Shown here piece by piece: positions 6,113 through 9,730 of a stretch of 9,730 nt of DNA (its first letter is position 1; each line of letters starts with the position of its first letter). Source of the DNA: Spirochaetae bacterium HGW-Spirochaetae-7 (GTDB lineage Bacteria > Spirochaetota > Spirochaetia > Treponematales > UBA12059); assembly GCA_002839245.1 (NCBI GenBank), contig PGXR01000114.1, positions 1 to 9,730 on the forward strand, read 5' to 3'. The notes beneath the pieces were generated by a model. That model did no database searches. It was not told the DNA's origin and was given only the letters and a program-made list of their open reading frames with translations. The translations under genes and the position numbers were made by a program.

Positions 6113-6985
6113 TCAGGCCACGTAACCCTGGAGAACATCGGCGCGGCCCGGAACCGAGAGGCGTTTCAGCGCGGCCTTCTCGATCTGCCGGATCCTCTCC
6201 TTGGTCAGGTGGAAACGGTCACCTATCTCCTTGAGGCTCATCGCCCTCCGTCCATTGAGGCCGAAGCGGTACTGCACGACTTCGCTTTCCTTTTCGGTAA
6301 GGGTTTTGAGGACACCGTTGATGTCGTTTTTGAGGCTTTCCTCGACGACGTAGTCATCGGGCGACTTGTAGTTCCCGTTCTCGACGAAATCTCCAAGCAC
6401 GCTTGAATCCCGTTCGTCGAAGACCGGCGTCTCGAGCGATACAAGGTCGCGGGAGATGTTCACGAGATCGGCAACGTGCGAGGCGTCCATATCGAGCATC
6501 TTGGCTATCTCGTCGATCTCGCCGTCTTCGGAGAGGCCGGCGGATACGTACTTCCTGGCCTTTTCTATCTGCACGAGCTCGTTGGCGCGGTTGAGCGGCA
6601 GGCGGATCATCCGGCTCTTTTCGCATATCGCCTTGAGGATAGCCTGGCGTATCCACCAGACGGCGTAGCTGATGAAGTGATAGCCCTTGTCTACATCGTA
6701 CCGTTCGATCGCGTTGATCAGCCCGATATTGCCTTCGCTTATCAGGTCCGACAACGGAATGCCCTGGTTCTGGTATCGCTTGGCGACGTTGACGACGAAT
6801 CGGAGATTTCCCTTGACGAGCATGTCCTTTGCGAACTTCTGGCCCAAAGCCGCTTCGCGAGCGTACTTGTCTTCGAGTTCGCGCGTCAGGAGTGGAACCT
6901 TGTTGATTTCCTTGAGATATATGGAAAGGACGTTGGAGTCCGACGAGGTGTCCGAGGTATAGCTGATTGATCTTTTTGCCTTCAT
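6113..6985 (-). CDS. Sigma-70 family factor, group 2 (RpoD/RpoS-like, no region 1.1)
   Basis: This 290-aa RNA polymerase specificity subunit shows region 1.2 at about 21-45 (YLKEINKVPLLT), region 2 at about 57-122 (core-binding LRFVVNVAKRYQNQG, DLISEGNIGL, and the -10-reading HFISYAVWWIRQAI), a linker/region 3 at about 130-225, and region 4 at about 228-280 with the -35 HTH MSLKEIGDRFHLTKERIRQIE. It lacks region 1.1 and the non-conserved insert of a large RpoD, so it is a compact alternative sigma factor or a small primary one. The start at 6985 is chosen because AGGAGG sits six bases upstream. A longer in-frame start at 7057 has no such site and lies upstream of the sigma-54 promoter element. 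The promoter suggests RpoN-dependent expression, as for Borrelia rpoS. I leave the symbol blank because rpoS and rpoD cannot be separated from this alone. Confidence 0.93.
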   Translation of the reverse strand: MKAKRSISYTSDTSSDSNVLSIYLKEINKVPLLTRELEDKYAREAALGQKFAKDMLVKGNLRFVVNVAKRYQNQGIPLSDLISEGNIGLINAIERYDVDKGYHFISYAVWWIRQAILKAICEKSRMIRLPLNRANELVQIEKARKYVSAGLSEDGEIDEIAKMLDMDASHVADLVNISRDLVSLETPVFDERDSSVLGDFVENGNYKSPDDYVVEESLKNDINGVLKTLTEKESEVVQYRFGLNGRRAMSLKEIGDRFHLTKERIRQIEKAALKRLSVPGRADVLQGYVA

Positions 6986-7006
6986 GTAGTGCCTCCTGCC
7001 TAATAC

Positions 7007-7024
7007 TAAGCAATAGGCGTGCCA
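7007..7024 (-). promoter_or_regulatory. Sigma-54 (-24/-12) promoter of the sigma factor gene
   Basis: Minus-strand reading gives TGGCACG (7024-7018), four bases CCTA, then TTGCTTA (7013-7007). This matches the RpoN consensus TGGCACG-N4-TTGC at every fixed position, with exactly 10 bases between the invariant GG and GC. The predicted start is about 6998, giving a 13-base leader that already contains AGGAGG before the ATG at 6985. Distance and orientation fit the gene precisely. Confidence 0.75.
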
Positions 7025-7093
7025 ACTAAGGGGTTTCTCTGCTATAAAGGGAAACACAATTGTAACTACATATGGTGCAGCGAATTAATAAAT

Positions 7094-7111
7094 AGATCGG
7101 CGAAGGGATCT
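7094..7111. promoter_or_regulatory. Dyad AGATC-N8-GATCT upstream of the sigma-54 promoter
   Basis: AGATC (7094-7098) and GATCT (7107-7111) form a perfect 5+5 dyad about 105 bases upstream of the predicted start, where enhancer-binding activators of RpoN usually bind. A second, looser pair, TAACTACA (7063-7070) and TGTAGTTA (7127-7134), brackets it. Either could be chance in this AT-rich gap. The remaining gap to 7242 shows only a 5-bp hairpin GTGTC/GACAC (7194-7208) beyond the end of the next gene. Confidence 0.25.
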
Positions 7112-7242
7112 GTCATCGGAATCGCGTGTAGTTAATATATGGATTATTTAATGGGTGGTATTGATACGGGTCGAGGCATGGTGTCCTATTTGCGTGTCAT
7201 TTCGACACATATCCGTTGCCAGGTTCTTCATGCGTATCGTTT

Positions 7243-7926
7243 CTACCCATGTTCGGTCTCGTATGGCAGGCGTGTCCTGCCACAACACATGCGGTATGGC
7301 AATCCCGAGCCGCACGCGCACCTGTCGTCGGGTCTTATCGCCCTGCCCTGGAAGAAATCTGCCGCTATCGTCCTGCCTTGATGAATGCGGGTGCTGGTCC
7401 GGAGCGCGGGGAAATCAATGACCAGGTCCCTGAATGTCCTGAGCTTTCCTTCGCAGGTAAGCTGCTGGTTGATGGAAGAGTCCTGGAGCCTGAGCCAGGC
7501 GTCGGCTATCATGGTGAGCACGGTGTCGATCTCGGCTTGGTGGGAAAAGCGATGGTCCGGCACGCGTTCCAGGTACCGCCGTACCTGTATCGAACAGAAG
7601 GCCCGGTAATCGTCGTGCTCCGGGCACGAGGCCCTGGGCATGCCATAGTCGTTCGCGAAATGCCTGTAGGCTTCCCTGGCCGGTCCTCGCGGGGAAAGCC
7701 GTTGCGCGCTCGAGAGGGCCTTGACCGCAAGGCCGTCCTTTCCAAGCCTCCGCAGCGCTATCGAAAGCCAGTAGAGCCTCCGCGCAAGTACCGCCCTCCT
7801 GCTCGCGGGACAGCCATCGACAGCGGTCCGGAGCATGCGTACGGCCATGGCAGGGTCATGGGCCGCGAGTGCCCTTTTGCCAATCGAGTACGCGATGGCG
7901 GATTTATCCCGCGTTCCATTGTTCAT
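7243..7926 (-). CDS. Helical-repeat protein with C-terminal SEC-C zinc motif
   Basis: This 227-aa, arginine-rich soluble protein has two parts. Residues about 8-80 are helical and repeat-like (KRALAAHDPAMAVRML, then RLGKDGLAVKALSSAQRL), resembling two TPR-type units. Residues 203-216 are CACGSGLPYRMCCG, a clear SEC-C motif with zinc ligands C203, C205, C214 and C215, as at the tail of SecA and of many small proteins of unknown role. The middle (about 100-195) is not recognised. The start ATG has no strong ribosome-binding site, but the gene begins 31 bases after the debranching enzyme stop on the same strand and is probably co-transcribed with it. A chaperone- or ribosome-associated role is only a guess from the SEC-C motif. 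A long antisense frame over this gene appears to be a composition artefact. Confidence 0.75.
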   Translation of the reverse strand: MNNGTRDKSAIAYSIGKRALAAHDPAMAVRMLRTAVDGCPASRRAVLARRLYWLSIALRRLGKDGLAVKALSSAQRLSPRGPAREAYRHFANDYGMPRASCPEHDDYRAFCSIQVRRYLERVPDHRFSHQAEIDTVLTMIADAWLRLQDSSINQQLTCEGKLRTFRDLVIDFPALRTSTRIHQGRTIAADFFQGRAIRPDDRCACGSGLPYRMCCGRTRLPYETEHG

Positions 7927-7957
7927 GTGTTGAAAATACCGCCAAGACGGCCCGCAA

Positions 7958-9730
7958 TCAAGTTTCCGCCGCCCGAGCGAGCAGCAGGGCTAGACTCTTC
8001 GATTCCAGCCGGTACGGCGCCGCATGATCGATCGCCGGCTCGGCTCCGTGCTCCGGCAGGTCTTCCGGGGATGGCCTGGAAGTATCGACCGCTACATGCC
8101 AGGTCCAGCCTGTCTGGGGAGGGCATACGACGAAATCCACGGCGTCATCAGTAGCGTTGAGCATGATGAAGAAGTCGTTGTCGTCGCGGTCGGCGACGAT
8201 GTCAGCCTTCGAGCCGTCGAGCCTGGCGGATATCGCCGAACTCATGTCGGCCCACGTGGGGGGAGTACCATCGGGAGCAAACCACGCGATGTCGGGCAGG
8301 GCGTTGAAGTTCGCGTCATTGCCCGTGAAGAACTCCGGTCGCCGGAACGCAGGGTGCTTTAGCCTGAGTGATATAAGGCCCTTCGTGAAGCGATGGAGTT
8401 CGTGGTGCTTGAGCGGAAGGGTCCAGTCGAACCAGCTTGTCTCGTTGTCCTGGCAGTATGCGTTGTTGTTGCCGTGCTGGCTGCGGCCGAACTCGTCGCC
8501 GCCGAGCATCATCGGCGTTCCGATGGACAGCAGCAGCGTCGCGATGAAATTCTTCTGTTGCCGCTCCCGCAGGCGTTCTATCGTCGGGTCGCTGGAAGGG
8601 CCCTCGTGGCCGTTGTTGTAGCTGAAGTTGGAATCGTGCCCGTCCAGGCCATGCTCTCCGTTGCGCTCGTTGTGCTTTCCGTTGTAGCTGACGAGGTCGC
8701 GAAGCGTGAATCCGTCGTGGCTCGTCAGGTAGTTGATCGAGTGGAACGGCTTGCGCCCGTCGCGCAGGTAGAGGTCGCTGGAGCCGGTCAGCCTGGTTGC
8801 CAGGGCTGCGACCGTCCCCTCGTCCCCCCGCCAGAACCGTCGCATGTCGTCGCGGAAGCGGTCGTTCCACTCCGCCCAGCGGCCGCCGGGGAATCCGCCT
8901 ACCTGATAGGCGCCTCCCGCGTCCCAGGCTTCGGCGATTATCTTGGTCTGCCTGAGGATGGGATCTTCGGCGATCTGCTCTATGACCGGCGGGTTTTCCA
9001 GAAGTCGTCCCTTCTGGTCGCGGCCTAGAATCGAGCCCAGGTCGAAGCGGAATCCGTCGACGTGCATGTCGATGACCCAGTAGTGCAGGCAGTCGAGGAT
9101 GAAATTCCTGACGACGGGGTGGTTGCAGTTGAGCGTGTTGCCGCAGCCCGAATAGTTCTTGTAGCGGCGGGGGTCATCGTCGAGCATGTACCAGATCGGG
9201 TTGTCGAGGCCCCTGAACGAAAGCGTCGGCCCGAGCTCGTTTCCTTCGCCGGTATGGTTGAAAACGATATCGAGTATCAGCTCGATGCCGGCCTTGTGCA
9301 GTTCCTTGACCATGGTTTTGAACTCGGCGACCTGCTGCCCGGAACGCCCAGAGGAAGAATACCTGCTTTTCGGTGCGAAGAAGGCCAAGGTGTTATAGCC
9401 CCAGTACTGTTTGAGCTTTTTGCCGGTTCGCGGGTCGCGCCTGGGGTTTTCAAGGTCGTCGAACTCCTGTACCGGCAGGAGCTCGAGGCTCGTGACGCCC
9501 AGGTCCTTGAGGTAGGGGATGGCGCCGACGACCCCGAGATAGCTGCCAGGATGCGACGAGCAGGCGCTCGAGTGGGCTGACAGGCCACGAACGTGGGCCT
9601 CGTATATGACGCAATGGCGAAGCGGCAGGTTGAGGGGGCGATCGTTGCCCCAGTCGAAGGCGATGTCATCCACGACGACGCATTTGGGGACGAAAGCCGC
9701 ATTGTCGTCGCGGGAGAACGAAAGATCCAC
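7958..9730 (-). CDS. glgX: Glycogen debranching enzyme / isoamylase-type GH13 hydrolase, C-terminal 590 residues
   Basis: The gene runs off the right edge; the N-terminal CBM48-like domain and the true start are outside, and the GTG at the edge is just an in-frame codon. In visible numbering, the GH13 barrel shows region I DIVFNH (154-159), region II GFRFD with nucleophile D230, region III IIAEAWD with acid E267, and region IV SHD with D339. The stretch QYWGYNTLAFFAP (108-120) and GGDEFGRSQHGNNNAYCQD (410-428) are typical of GlgX/isoamylase alpha-1,6-debranching enzymes. A beta-sandwich C-terminal domain follows (about 500-590). It removes alpha-1,6 branches from glycogen or limit dextrin in the cytoplasm. 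The symbol is by family; TreX or isoamylase specificity is possible. It is the upstream gene of a pair with the SEC-C protein. Confidence 0.93.
   Translation of the reverse strand: MDLSFSRDDNAAFVPKCVVVDDIAFDWGNDRPLNLPLRHCVIYEAHVRGLSAHSSACSSHPGSYLGVVGAIPYLKDLGVTSLELLPVQEFDDLENPRRDPRTGKKLKQYWGYNTLAFFAPKSRYSSSGRSGQQVAEFKTMVKELHKAGIELILDIVFNHTGEGNELGPTLSFRGLDNPIWYMLDDDPRRYKNYSGCGNTLNCNHPVVRNFILDCLHYWVIDMHVDGFRFDLGSILGRDQKGRLLENPPVIEQIAEDPILRQTKIIAEAWDAGGAYQVGGFPGGRWAEWNDRFRDDMRRFWRGDEGTVAALATRLTGSSDLYLRDGRKPFHSINYLTSHDGFTLRDLVSYNGKHNERNGEHGLDGHDSNFSYNNGHEGPSSDPTIERLRERQQKNFIATLLLSIGTPMMLGGDEFGRSQHGNNNAYCQDNETSWFDWTLPLKHHELHRFTKGLISLRLKHPAFRRPEFFTGNDANFNALPDIAWFAPDGTPPTWADMSSAISARLDGSKADIVADRDDNDFFIMLNATDDAVDFVVCPPQTGWTWHVAVDTSRPSPEDLPEHGAEPAIDHAAPYRLESKSLALLLARAAET

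Noticed and set aside
6986..7057. A longer sigma factor start at 7057
   Set aside because: The extra 24 residues lie upstream of or across the sigma-54 element, have no Shine-Dalgarno sequence and do not resemble region 1.1; AGGAGG marks 6985.
7216..8154. A 312-codon + strand frame
   Set aside because: It is antisense to the SEC-C protein and the end of glgX, has an Arg/Pro-rich composition typical of a GC-rich shadow frame, and shows no domain.
8393..9580. Long + strand frames opposite glgX (211 and 172 codons)
   Set aside because: Valine/glutamate-rich shadow frames of a well-supported GH13 gene; no ribosome-binding sites.

Overview
The window is about 9.7 kb of GC-rich bacterial chromosome. 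I lean towards a spirochaete. The reasons are a group-2 sigma-70 factor whose -10-reading helix has the WWIRQAI form, placed behind a near-perfect sigma-54 (-24/-12) promoter, an arrangement known from Borrelia rpoS, and a cNMP-binding/GHKL ATPase fusion next to it. No ribosomal or other marker gene is present, so the phylum is an inference.

Region 1 (1-3979, + strand) is an importer operon of the FbpABC/AfuABC type: the end of a periplasmic binding protein, a fused two-domain permease, an ATPase, and a GmhA-like SIS phosphosugar isomerase whose ATG overlaps the ATPase stop (ATGA). The isomerase suggests the cargo is a phosphorylated sugar rather than, or as well as, ferric iron.

Region 2 (3980-4664) has no credible protein gene. 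It holds two highly structured blocks of unknown identity, a rho-independent terminator, a tRNA-Ile(CAT) gene on the minus strand, and an inverted repeat in which the 3' half of that tRNA and its trailer are mirrored. The tRNA promoter overlaps a divergent promoter for the next gene.

Region 3 (4665-6985) has two convergent regulators sharing a terminator hairpin. One is a 445-aa protein with a receiver-like N-terminus, an RsbW-like ATPase and a C-terminal cyclic-nucleotide-binding domain. The other is a 290-aa sigma factor. A TGGCACG-N4-TTGC element directly upstream of the sigma gene implies a sigma-54 to sigma-70-family cascade, and the neighbouring ATPase is a plausible anti-sigma partner.

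Region 4 (7243-9730, minus strand) has a GlgX-type glycogen debranching enzyme that runs off the right edge, followed 31 bp later by a small helical-repeat protein with a C-terminal SEC-C zinc motif. The spacing suggests co-transcription.

Together the window combines uptake and isomerisation of (phospho)sugar, glycogen turnover and a sigma-factor regulatory node. The links between these modules are inference from proximity.
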